Below, in pieces: positions 1 to 5,220 of a stretch of DNA of 6,694 nucleotides. A model generated the notes under the pieces. The model saw nothing but the letters and a program-made list of their open reading frames with translations, searched no databases and had not been told where the DNA came from. The number at the start of each line of letters is the position of its first letter. The first letter of the stretch is position 1. This stretch comes from Flavobacteriales bacterium. GTDB lineage: Bacteria > Bacteroidota > Bacteroidia > Flavobacteriales > Flavobacteriaceae. Location of the stretch: contig QIIH01000145.1 in the NCBI GenBank assembly GCA_003229235.1, positions 1 to 6,694 on the forward strand, written 5' to 3'. The translations under genes were made by a program, and so were the position numbers.

Positions 1-1737
1 TGCATTCATTGTAGAATCTCCTACCACGATTTCGGCAATTTTGTCCGATAACTCCTGATCTGTAAAAGGAGCGTAAAGTTCTTTTACGTAGTTAACCACT
101 TCTGAGTCTTTAAGGGTCAACTGCTTTTTACATTTATGGTAAATATCTTCTACTATGGTATCGTTGCCTCTATCTTTATGTAAAGCCAAAGCCGCCTGGA
201 AGGCAACTAAGCCTTCTAACCGCGCCATATCGATGCCATAGCAATCTGGATAACGTATCTGAGGTGCAGACGATACAATAACAATCTGCTTTGGGTTTAA
301 GCGGTCAAGCATTTTAAGGATGCTTTTCTTTAAAGTAGTACCACGTACAATACTGTCGTCTATAATAACTAGATTGTCTTCTGGTTTTACAACCCCATAC
401 GTCACATCATAAACATGGGCAACTAAATCGTCACGAGAACTGTCTTCTGTAATAAAGGTACGTAGCTTTACGTCTTTAATGGCAATTTTTTCTATCCGGA
501 TTTTATGCTGCTGAATCTCTAACAATCGCTCTGAGGTGAGCGAGCCTTCTTCTGCGAGGATGGCTTCGTTTTTTTGTTTGTTTAGCTCGTCTTGAGCGGC
601 TTCTACCAACCCATAAAAGGATGTTTCTGCTGTGTTGGGGATAAAAGAAAAAACGGTATTAACCGTATCATGGTCTATTACTTTAAGCACTTCTGGCATT
701 AAGAGTTTGCCCAATTTTTTACGCTCTTTATAAATCTCTGCATCACTACCACGCGAGAAATATATACGCTCAAAAGAACAAGATTTGCGTTCTAATGGTG
801 CTATAATTTGCTCTGTTCTGGTTTCTCCCGATTTTTTAATAATAATTGCCTTCCCTGGATCTAATTCTTGTACCGATTCAAACGGAACATTAAACACCGT
901 CTGTATTGCAGGACGCTCTGAGGCGATTACAACTACCTCGTCGTCCTGATAATAATAAGCTGGCCTAATCCCTGCAGGATCGCGTAAAACGAAAGCATCT
1001 CCATGGCCCAACATTCCTGCCATAGCATAACCGCCATCCCAGTCACGTGAAGCTTTTCTGAGCACTTTTGCAACGTTAAGATTATCTACAATATAAGGCG
1101 AAGCTTCTTCTTTATTTAAGCCTTGAGCTTTGGCTTTTTTGTATAGTTTGCGTACTGCGTCGTCTAAAAAGTGACCAATTTTTTCCATCACCGTAATGGT
1201 GTCGGCCTTTTCTTTTGGATGCATTCCAAGGGTGATCAAATTCTGAAAAAGCTCGTGAGTGTTGGTCATATTAAAGTTACCCGCAATAATCAGATTACGA
1301 TGCATCCAGTTGTTTTGACGCAAAAACGGATGCACATTCTCAACACTATTTTTACCAAAAGTACCATAGCGTACATGTCCTAATAAAAGCTCTCCTATGT
1401 ATGGTATATTGTCTTTTTGTGCCTGTACATCGTCTGCATATTCGGGGTGATCTTCTAGCTCTTGATTGATGCGCTCGTTTATTTGCGAAAAGATATCTTG
1501 AATAGGCTGCGACGCATGCGACCTAACACGACTAATATATCGCTGTCCGGGTTTTACGTCTAATTTAATGCTTGCAAATCCAGCACCGTCTTGCCCACGA
1601 TTGTGCTGCTTTTCCATCATGAGGTACATTTTGTTTACCCCATAAAATGCACTGCCATATTTATTTTTGTAATAATCTAATGGCTTAAGCAATCTAACTA
1701 ATGCAATTCCACATTCGTGTTTTAACGCGTCACTCAT
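1..1737 (-). CDS. purF: PurF-family amidophosphoribosyltransferase, long flavobacterial type; 3' end outside window
   Basis: By family, this enzyme transfers glutamine-derived ammonia to PRPP to make phosphoribosylamine, the first step of de novo purine synthesis, in the cytoplasm. I translated 579 codons without a stop from the ATG at 1737. The start is supported by the class II amidotransferase N-terminus: MSDALKHECGIA puts the nucleophile Cys at residue 9, behind a short removable leader. A glutaminase domain follows, with NRGQDGAG (46-53), GHVRYG (120-125) and GDAFVLRDPAGIRP. The phosphoribosyltransferase half carries the PRPP loop IIDDSIVRGTT (458-468). I recall these proteins as about 630 residues, so roughly 50 C-terminal residues are missing. 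Oddities: an extra Asn in the QH-NRGQ motif, GNFN (153-156) where most relatives have HNGN, and a charged insertion before the PRPP loop. It may therefore be a paralogue rather than the main PurF; the symbol is given at family level. No promoter was recognised in the 59-bp gap upstream. Confidence 0.88.
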   Translation of the reverse strand, partial: MSDALKHECGIALVRLLKPLDYYKNKYGSAFYGVNKMYLMMEKQHNRGQDGAGFASIKLDVKPGQRYISRVRSHASQPIQDIFSQINERINQELEDHPEYADDVQAQKDNIPYIGELLLGHVRYGTFGKNSVENVHPFLRQNNWMHRNLIIAGNFNMTNTHELFQNLITLGMHPKEKADTITVMEKIGHFLDDAVRKLYKKAKAQGLNKEEASPYIVDNLNVAKVLRKASRDWDGGYAMAGMLGHGDAFVLRDPAGIRPAYYYQDDEVVVIASERPAIQTVFNVPFESVQELDPGKAIIIKKSGETRTEQIIAPLERKSCSFERIYFSRGSDAEIYKERKKLGKLLMPEVLKVIDHDTVNTVFSFIPNTAETSFYGLVEAAQDELNKQKNEAILAEEGSLTSERLLEIQQHKIRIEKIAIKDVKLRTFITEDSSRDDLVAHVYDVTYGVVKPEDNLVIIDDSIVRGTTLKKSILKMLDRLNPKQIVIVSSAPQIRYPDCYGIDMARLEGLVAFQAALALHKDRGNDTIVEDIYHKCKKQLTLKDSEVVNYVKELYAPFTDQELSDKIAEIVVGDSTMNA

Positions 1738-1763
1738 GGCTTTTTATGTACTATTTGTTTAAT

Positions 1764-1792
1764 AAAAAAACGCTCAGTTTATCCGAGCGTTT
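1764..1792 (-). terminator. Rho-independent terminator after the PfkB kinase gene
   Basis: The arms AAACGCTC (1768-1775) and GAGCGTTT (1785-1792) form a perfect 8-bp stem with a 9-base loop. Read on the minus strand the stem runs into a T run (complement of seven A at 1764-1770), and it begins only 4 bp after the kinase stop codon. On the plus strand the same stem is followed by TTTGTTTTT, so it could also work in that direction. It lies between the kinase and the PurF-like gene, both minus, so transcripts from the kinase should mostly end here. Confidence 0.85.
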
Positions 1793-1796
1793 GTTT

Positions 1797-2714
1797 TTAT
1801 ATTTTAAAGTGTGTTAGTTTCTTAAATTGTTCTAAGCGTTGCTTAATTTCTTCCTTTGGTAAATCCTGCATGCGCTCAGTTCCAAATTTCTCTACACAAA
1901 ACGATGCCAAACAGGAACCATAAATAACGGCCTGCTTCATCACATCAAAATTAATTTCTTGAGCTTGCGCCAAATAACCTGCGAAGCCTCCTGCAAAAGT
2001 ATCGCCTGCCCCTGTAGGATCAAAAACTTCTTCTAATGGCAGGGCAGGAGCAAAAAAGATTTCTTCATTATTAAAAAGCAAAGCACCGTGTTCTCCTTTT
2101 TTTATGACCACATACTTAGGGCCCATAGCACGAATCTTTCTTGCAGCGACCACAAGAGAATACTCCCCCGTAAGTTGTCTTGCCTCTTCGTCATTAATGG
2201 TAATCACATCAATTTCTTTAATAACGGTCATCAAATCGTCCAATGCGCTATCCATCCAAAAATTCATGGTGTCTAAAATCACTAAATCTGGACGAGTACT
2301 CATTTGCTGGATCACACTTAACTGCACCATTGGATGTAAATTGCCGAGCATTACAATTTTTGCATCGCGATATTCCTGCGGAACAACGGGATTAAAATCG
2401 GCCAAGGTGTTTAATTCGGTCACAAGGGTGTCGCGGGAGTTCATATCTAAATGATATTTACCACTCCAAAAAAATGTTTTACCGTCAGGAACGATTTCTA
2501 CTCCGTCGAGATTTAGGTTTTTAGATCGTAAAAGATTTAAATAAGATTCTGGGAAGTCGCCTCCAACTATAGACACAAGGGCCGCGTCTGTATTAAATTG
2601 TGAGGCAGCCAGGCCAATAAAAGTAGCTGCGCCACCAAGAATTTTATCGGTTTTCCCGAAGGGAGTTTCGATAGCGTCGAATGCGATAGTTCCAACAATT
2701 ACCAATTTACTCAT
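1797..2714 (-). CDS. PfkB-family carbohydrate/nucleoside kinase
   Basis: This is a cytoplasmic ribokinase-superfamily enzyme that moves the ATP gamma-phosphate onto a hydroxyl of a sugar or nucleoside. At 305 residues it has the usual family length and looks intact. In order it shows an N-terminal strand (LVIVGTIAFDAI, 4-15), the glycine pair LGGAATFIG (26-34) of substrate-binding signature 1, the NDEE motif (174-177; NxxE, Mg/phosphate), KKGEHGA (205-211), and signature 2 DPTGAGDTFAGG (232-243) with the anion hole and catalytic base Asp238. The substrate cannot be read from sequence: ribokinase, adenosine kinase or another sugar kinase are all possible. The neighbouring PurF-like gene would fit a purine or ribose substrate, but that is inference only. 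The ATG at 2714 puts the first strand at the normal distance from the start, with a weak AAGG about 8 bases upstream. A terminator lies just downstream. Confidence 0.9.
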   Translation of the reverse strand: MSKLVIVGTIAFDAIETPFGKTDKILGGAATFIGLAASQFNTDAALVSIVGGDFPESYLNLLRSKNLNLDGVEIVPDGKTFFWSGKYHLDMNSRDTLVTELNTLADFNPVVPQEYRDAKIVMLGNLHPMVQLSVIQQMSTRPDLVILDTMNFWMDSALDDLMTVIKEIDVITINDEEARQLTGEYSLVVAARKIRAMGPKYVVIKKGEHGALLFNNEEIFFAPALPLEEVFDPTGAGDTFAGGFAGYLAQAQEINFDVMKQAVIYGSCLASFCVEKFGTERMQDLPKEEIKQRLEQFKKLTHFKI

Positions 2715-2736
2715 AAAATAGCCTTATTTGAAGTTG

Positions 2737-2744
2737 CAAATTTA
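2737..2744 (-). promoter_or_regulatory. Putative -7 box of the PfkB kinase gene
   Basis: On the minus strand this reads TAAATTTG, a full match to the Bacteroidota sigma-A -7 consensus TAnnTTTG, 22 bases upstream of the kinase ATG. It would give a short leader of about 15 bases. No TTG was found at the expected -33 spacing, and short AT-rich matches arise by chance, so this is tentative. Confidence 0.35.
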
Positions 2745-2849
2745 GTCAATTTTATTCTAAAAAAAGACTATATACAATCACGAATCAAATCTGGTTAATT
2801 GAATATTTTATATGACTTAAGACCTTAATTCTCTTAATTATTAACGCCC

Positions 2850-2881
2850 TTAATCGAATATATATCCTAAATATCGATTAA
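2850..2881. repeat. Inverted repeat in the divergent kinase/secreted-protein control region
   Basis: TTAATCGA (2850-2857) and TCGATTAA (2874-2881) are exact 8-bp reverse complements separated by 16 bases, so the arm centres are 24 bp apart. It sits between the divergent genes at 2714 and 2968, where a regulator could bind. The arms are the only CG-containing palindromic words nearby. There is no T run after it and the long spacer makes a strong RNA hairpin unlikely, so an operator is likelier than a terminator. Chance in an AT-rich gap is also possible. Confidence 0.35.
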
Positions 2882-2920
2882 AACAGGTATAACACCCATA
2901 ATCCTTTACAATTATTTACT

Positions 2921-2964
2921 TTTACAACTTAATTTACAACTTAATTTACAACTTAATTTACAAC
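2921..2964 (+). repeat. 12-bp tandem repeat, 3.7 copies, in the leader of the secreted-protein gene
   Basis: The unit TTTACAACTTAA occurs three times without a mismatch (2921-2932, 2933-2944, 2945-2956), then TTTACAAC (2957-2964), ending 3 bases before the ATG at 2968. The unit contains an in-frame TAA, so it is not coding in that frame. It fills the whole ribosome-binding region and no Shine-Dalgarno sequence is present. Just upstream TACTTTTA (2917-2924) resembles a -7 box (TAnnTTTG with the last base changed). Each unit also contains TAATTTAC, a weaker -7-like word. Copy-number change would alter leader length or promoter spacing. Confidence 0.85.
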
Positions 2965-2967
2965 GCT

Positions 2968-3579
2968 ATGAAAAATATATTAGTTTTGGGATTTGTGCTG
3001 TTTTTTACAGCCTCGATGATGAGTCAAGTGGGAATAGGCACACTTACGCCTACCGCCGAATTAGAAATTAATACTACTAACACAGGTATTCCGGCCTTAG
3101 AATTAACACCACAAACAAACCCTACAGGGAATATTACTGGACAATTGGCTGTTATTGGAGACCTTTTATATATGTACGATAGTGTACGAGTAAAGTGGTT
3201 GTCTGTAGATTCTACCCCGCTTCAGTTTGGTCAGAATGGAAACCAAGATAATACTAGAATTTCTTTTGGAGGGAACTTAAGAAACAACAATAGTGGTGCA
3301 CCAATGGCATTTGATGGCACTATTATCGCGATTGCAATTACTTCTAACGGAACGTTAAACAAGGCAATAAACCTAAGAATTAACGGAACCAATGTTGCAG
3401 ACTCTATAGACCCAACATTAGATGGACAAATTGTGTTAGCAAGTGGATCATTTAGTAGCACCACTTACAATTTAGATTTTAATGCTGGAGATTATTTGTC
3501 TATGCATATCTCTAGTGCCGACGGATTAGGGGACATCAACGCTCCTTCAGCAATTATTTGGATAAAGGAGCGCAAGTAA
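2968..3579 (+). CDS. Secreted beta-rich protein of unknown function with QVGIGTxTPxAxLEI N-terminus
   Basis: I do not recognise a named family. The 203-residue product starts with a clear Sec signal peptide: Lys2, a hydrophobic core at about 4-15, and likely cleavage before Gln20. There is no lipobox; the protein has no cysteine at all. The mature N-terminus QVGIGTLTPTAELEI (20-34) is a motif often seen at the start of Bacteroidota secreted proteins, some of them fibre- or adhesin-like. The rest is Asn/Gly/Thr/Ser-rich with alternating hydrophobic strands. Residues about 114-200, including GTIIAIAI, INLRING, GQIVLASGSF, NLDFNAGDYLSMHIS and a final AIIWIKERK, look like a small jelly-roll or C1q/fibre-type domain; this fold is inferred from the pattern only. 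No type IX secretion domain is evident. The ATG at 2968 is chosen because the signal peptide starts there. It is the only plus-strand gene among minus-strand neighbours in this half of the window, and its stop lies 3 bp from that of the RNase H gene. Confidence 0.8.
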   Translation: MKNILVLGFVLFFTASMMSQVGIGTLTPTAELEINTTNTGIPALELTPQTNPTGNITGQLAVIGDLLYMYDSVRVKWLSVDSTPLQFGQNGNQDNTRISFGGNLRNNNSGAPMAFDGTIIAIAITSNGTLNKAINLRINGTNVADSIDPTLDGQIVLASGSFSSTTYNLDFNAGDYLSMHISSADGLGDINAPSAIIWIKERK

Positions 3580-3582
3580 TCA

Positions 3583-4224
3583 TTATTTTCTGCCAAAATC
3601 GGCAGGGATTTCTCCCCATGCTTTGGTTTCCCATTTAACAACTTTTGTCGCATAACGATTGTTGTTAAGCCAGTCTTCTGCACGTCTTATCAATACAAAT
3701 AATTCGGCATTGGCAGATGTCTTTTTTAATTTAGAATTGCACTTTTTGCGTACTACCCAACCCATTGCGGTACGAGAATCTGTATATAAAATACGATCGC
3801 TTTTGTGTTTTTTTAAATAAGCTAATCCGTGTACAAGAGCCAAAAACTCACCTACATTATTGGTGCCTTGTTTAAAAGTGCCTTGTTTAAAGAGTTCTTT
3901 GCGGGTTTGAGTATCCACTCCTCGATATTCCATCAAACCTGGATTGCCGCTCGAGGCTGCGTCTACTGCAATAGAATAAAGATTTGGTTGGCCATAAGCA
4001 GCTTTTTCCTTAGCGCTTAGCCCAGATTTCTTTTTAGCCCCTATCCCTTTATAATCTGCATATTCTTTATTGTATGCTACGACAGCTTCTTCTCGAGTCT
4101 CAAAAGATTTGTATTGCGCCCCTGCAACTCCTTTTATTACTTTTTGACAAGCAACCCAAGAATTGTAGATTCCTGTCTCTAATCCGTGCCATACGACATA
4201 ATATTTTTGCTTCTTTTTTGCCAT
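3583..4224 (-). CDS. rnhA: Ribonuclease H with N-terminal viroplasmin (hybrid-binding) domain
   Basis: This enzyme cuts the RNA strand of RNA:DNA hybrids (R-loops, primers) with two metal ions. It has 213 residues in two domains. Residues about 5-53 match the viroplasmin/RNase H1 hybrid-binding domain: KYYVVWHGLETGIYNSW, then GAQYKSF with Trp23, Lys39 and Phe41 at the expected binding positions. A basic linker (about 55-80) leads to the RNase HI fold: YSIAVDAASSGNPG with Asp88, NNVGEFLAL with Glu126, YTDS with Asp149, and the final GEIPADFGRK with Asp209 as the fourth acidic ligand. All four catalytic acids are therefore present. The protein ends straight after the last motif, shorter than E. 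coli RNase HI in that region. It begins 5 bp after the purN stop, so both are probably one transcript from the purN promoter. Residues 112-121 are a perfect doubled FKQGT caused by a 15-bp DNA repeat. Confidence 0.93.
   Translation of the reverse strand: MAKKKQKYYVVWHGLETGIYNSWVACQKVIKGVAGAQYKSFETREEAVVAYNKEYADYKGIGAKKKSGLSAKEKAAYGQPNLYSIAVDAASSGNPGLMEYRGVDTQTRKELFKQGTFKQGTNNVGEFLALVHGLAYLKKHKSDRILYTDSRTAMGWVVRKKCNSKLKKTSANAELFVLIRRAEDWLNNNRYATKVVKWETKAWGEIPADFGRK
3863..3892 (-). repeat. 15-bp tandem duplication inside rnhA
   Basis: GTGCCTTGTTTAAA occurs at 3863-3876 and again at 3878-3891. The 15-bp units differ only in their last base (A at 3877, G at 3892). On the coding strand it encodes FKQGT twice (residues 112-121), immediately before the NNVGEF catalytic motif. 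The frame is kept. Confidence 0.85.
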
Positions 4225-4229
4225 TACTA

Positions 4230-4796
4230 CTATAAAAGTAAGGATTCGATTGTAGAGGGAAAGTGCATTTGTTCTAACATATAAATTTTTTGAGCTACAT
4301 CTTGAGCTGTGTCACTCGCCGATAAGCGAACCTTCGCTTGAAAAATAATTCCGCCGTCGTCATAATGTTCGTTAACATAATGAATGGTAATTCCCGAATA
4401 TGATTCATTATTTGCTACTACAGCTTGGTGAACATTCATTCCATACATGCCTTTTCCTCCATAATCTGGCAAAAGCGCAGGATGAATATTAATTATCTTA
4501 TTTGGATAGACTTGAATGAGATAATCAGGAAATTTTAATAAGAAACCAGCCAGAACGATAAGATCTGGAGTCAATTGTTTAAGGTGTTGTCCCATTTTTT
4601 TAGGCTCATTTAAAAATTCCTTGTCAAAGACAAATCCAGGAATGTCAAGAGCTTTGCACCTATCTAACACTTTGGCTTCCTTCTTGTTAGTGAGCACTTG
4701 AACCACTGTGGCCTGACCAGACGTCTTAAAATATTCGATTATGTTTTTGGCATTGGTACCACTACCGGAAGCAAAGATCACAATACGCTTGGCCAT
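4230..4796 (-). CDS. purN: Phosphoribosylglycinamide formyltransferase (GAR transformylase)
   Basis: PurN moves a formyl group from 10-formyltetrahydrofolate to GAR, giving FGAR, the third step of de novo purine synthesis, in the cytoplasm. The 188-residue protein has the family's usual short length. Visible motifs are the phosphate loop FASGSGTNAKNII (8-20), the folate-pocket stretch LIVLAGFLLKFP (79-90), the catalytic NIHPALLP (103-110) with Asn103 and His105, and HYDDGGIIFQAKV (144-156) with Asp147 equivalent to the catalytic Asp144 of E. coli PurN. The start at 4796 places the phosphate loop at the normal distance from the N-terminus. It is the first gene of a two-gene unit with rnhA (5-bp gap) and is divergent from acpP across 178 bp. 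A good promoter match lies about 47 bases upstream. The pairing with rnhA has no obvious functional logic. No damage is seen. Confidence 0.95.
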   Translation of the reverse strand: MAKRIVIFASGSGTNAKNIIEYFKTSGQATVVQVLTNKKEAKVLDRCKALDIPGFVFDKEFLNEPKKMGQHLKQLTPDLIVLAGFLLKFPDYLIQVYPNKIINIHPALLPDYGGKGMYGMNVHQAVVANNESYSGITIHYVNEHYDDGGIIFQAKVRLSASDTAQDVAQKIYMLEQMHFPSTIESLLL

Positions 4797-4842
4797 GAGC
4801 TAAAAATTGGGGGTTTCTCGAACTAATTATTAGTATATTTAA

Positions 4843-4875
4843 CAAAAGTAAGGCAAATGGTATTACTTAGACCAA
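4843..4875 (-). promoter_or_regulatory. purN: Probable sigma-A promoter of purN-rnhA
   Basis: On the minus strand TACTTTTG (4850 to 4843) matches the Bacteroidota -7 consensus TAnnTTTG in full. A TTG within TTTTTGG (4875 to 4873) lies 22 bases upstream, inside the 17-23 base spacing known for flavobacterial -33 elements. Transcription would start near 4836, giving a leader of about 40 bases. A small palindrome, CTAATTATTAG (4823-4833), sits just after the predicted start. Confidence 0.6.
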
Positions 4876-4897
4876 AAATTCTTTACATTGAAACCAC

Positions 4898-4931
4898 ATT
4901 TTACTTTTAAATAGGTGTTTTAAAGTAAAAT
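4898..4931. promoter_or_regulatory. Large imperfect palindrome over the acpP promoter, candidate operator
   Basis: The 14-base arms 4898-4911 and 4918-4931 (core TTTTACTTT and AAAGTAAAA) pair at 13 of 14 positions, the exception being 4908/4921. They are separated by six bases, TAGGTG. The centre is at about 4914.5, near -35 of the predicted acpP start, and the right arm ends 4 bases before the -7 box. Being upstream of the transcript, it is better explained as a protein-binding site than an RNA hairpin. The acpP -33 region lacks a clear TTG, which would suit either an activator or a repressor here. The regulator is unknown. Confidence 0.5.
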
Positions 4932-4935
4932 ATTT

Positions 4936-4943
4936 TATTTTTG
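4936..4943 (+). promoter_or_regulatory. acpP: -7 box of the acpP-fabF promoter
   Basis: TATTTTTG is a full match to TAnnTTTG, 31 bases upstream of the acpP ATG, and predicts a start near 4950. The resulting leader is A-rich with no Shine-Dalgarno sequence, as is usual for highly expressed Bacteroidota genes. No TTG is found at -33; that position is occupied by the palindrome at 4898-4931. Confidence 0.55.
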
Positions 4944-4974
4944 CCACTTAATTAAAACTTAAAAAATAAACATT

Positions 4975-5208
4975 ATGTCAGACATTGCATCAAGAGTTAA
5001 GGCGATTATCGTTGACAAACTAGGAGTAGACGAGAACGAAGTTGTTACAGAAGCGAGCTTCACTAACGACCTAGGAGCCGACTCATTGGATACTGTTGAA
5101 CTAATTATGGAGTTCGAGAAAGAATTTGATATTCAAATTCCAGATGATCAAGCTGAAAATATTGCTACAGTTGGCCAAGCCGTTTCATATATTGAAGAGG
5201 CAAAATAA
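4975..5208 (+). CDS. acpP: Acyl carrier protein
   Basis: ACP carries the growing acyl chain on a 4'-phosphopantetheine arm during type II fatty acid synthesis and also supplies acyl groups for lipid A and phospholipids. The product has 77 residues, the normal size, and is strongly acidic. The attachment site is Ser37 in GADSLDTVE (34-42), followed by the acidic recognition helix II ([11 protein letters not shown]) that docks partner enzymes, and helix IV near [11 protein letters not shown]. It is complete. It is followed after 12 bp by fabF, so the two are almost certainly one transcript. The start ATG is the only one that gives the full helix I ([14 protein letters not shown]). Confidence 0.98.
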   Translation: MSDIASRVKAIIVDKLGVDENEVVTEASFTNDLGADSLDTVELIMEFEKEFDIQIPDDQAENIATVGQAVSYIEEAK

Positions 5209-5220
5209 TATCCTTTCCAC

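Noticed and set aside
1171..1383. Open frame on the plus strand opposite the PurF-like gene
   Set aside because: The minus-strand frame here encodes well-matched amidotransferase sequence; the plus-strand product has no recognisable motif or start signal.
2104..2454. Open frames on the plus strand opposite the PfkB kinase
   Set aside because: They are antisense to an intact kinase with all signature motifs and have no promoter or family resemblance.
2921..2964. Repeat array as a possible CRISPR
   Set aside because: Units are 12 bp and directly adjacent, with no spacers and no cas genes.
3231..3464. Open frame on the minus strand opposite the secreted-protein gene
   Set aside because: The plus-strand frame has a signal peptide and secreted-protein N-terminus; the minus frame is a mirror of its strands with no motif.
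3590..3605. Small hairpin CTGCC/GGCAG near the convergent stops as a terminator
   Set aside because: Only 5 bp of stem and no T run on either strand; it lies in rnhA coding sequence for the conserved C-terminus.
3829..4020. Open frame on the plus strand opposite rnhA
   Set aside because: Antisense to the RNase H catalytic region; the product is a random-looking hydrophobic peptide.
4823..4833. CTAATTATTAG palindrome as an operator
   Set aside because: Only 5-bp arms in AT-rich DNA; too likely by chance to list separately.
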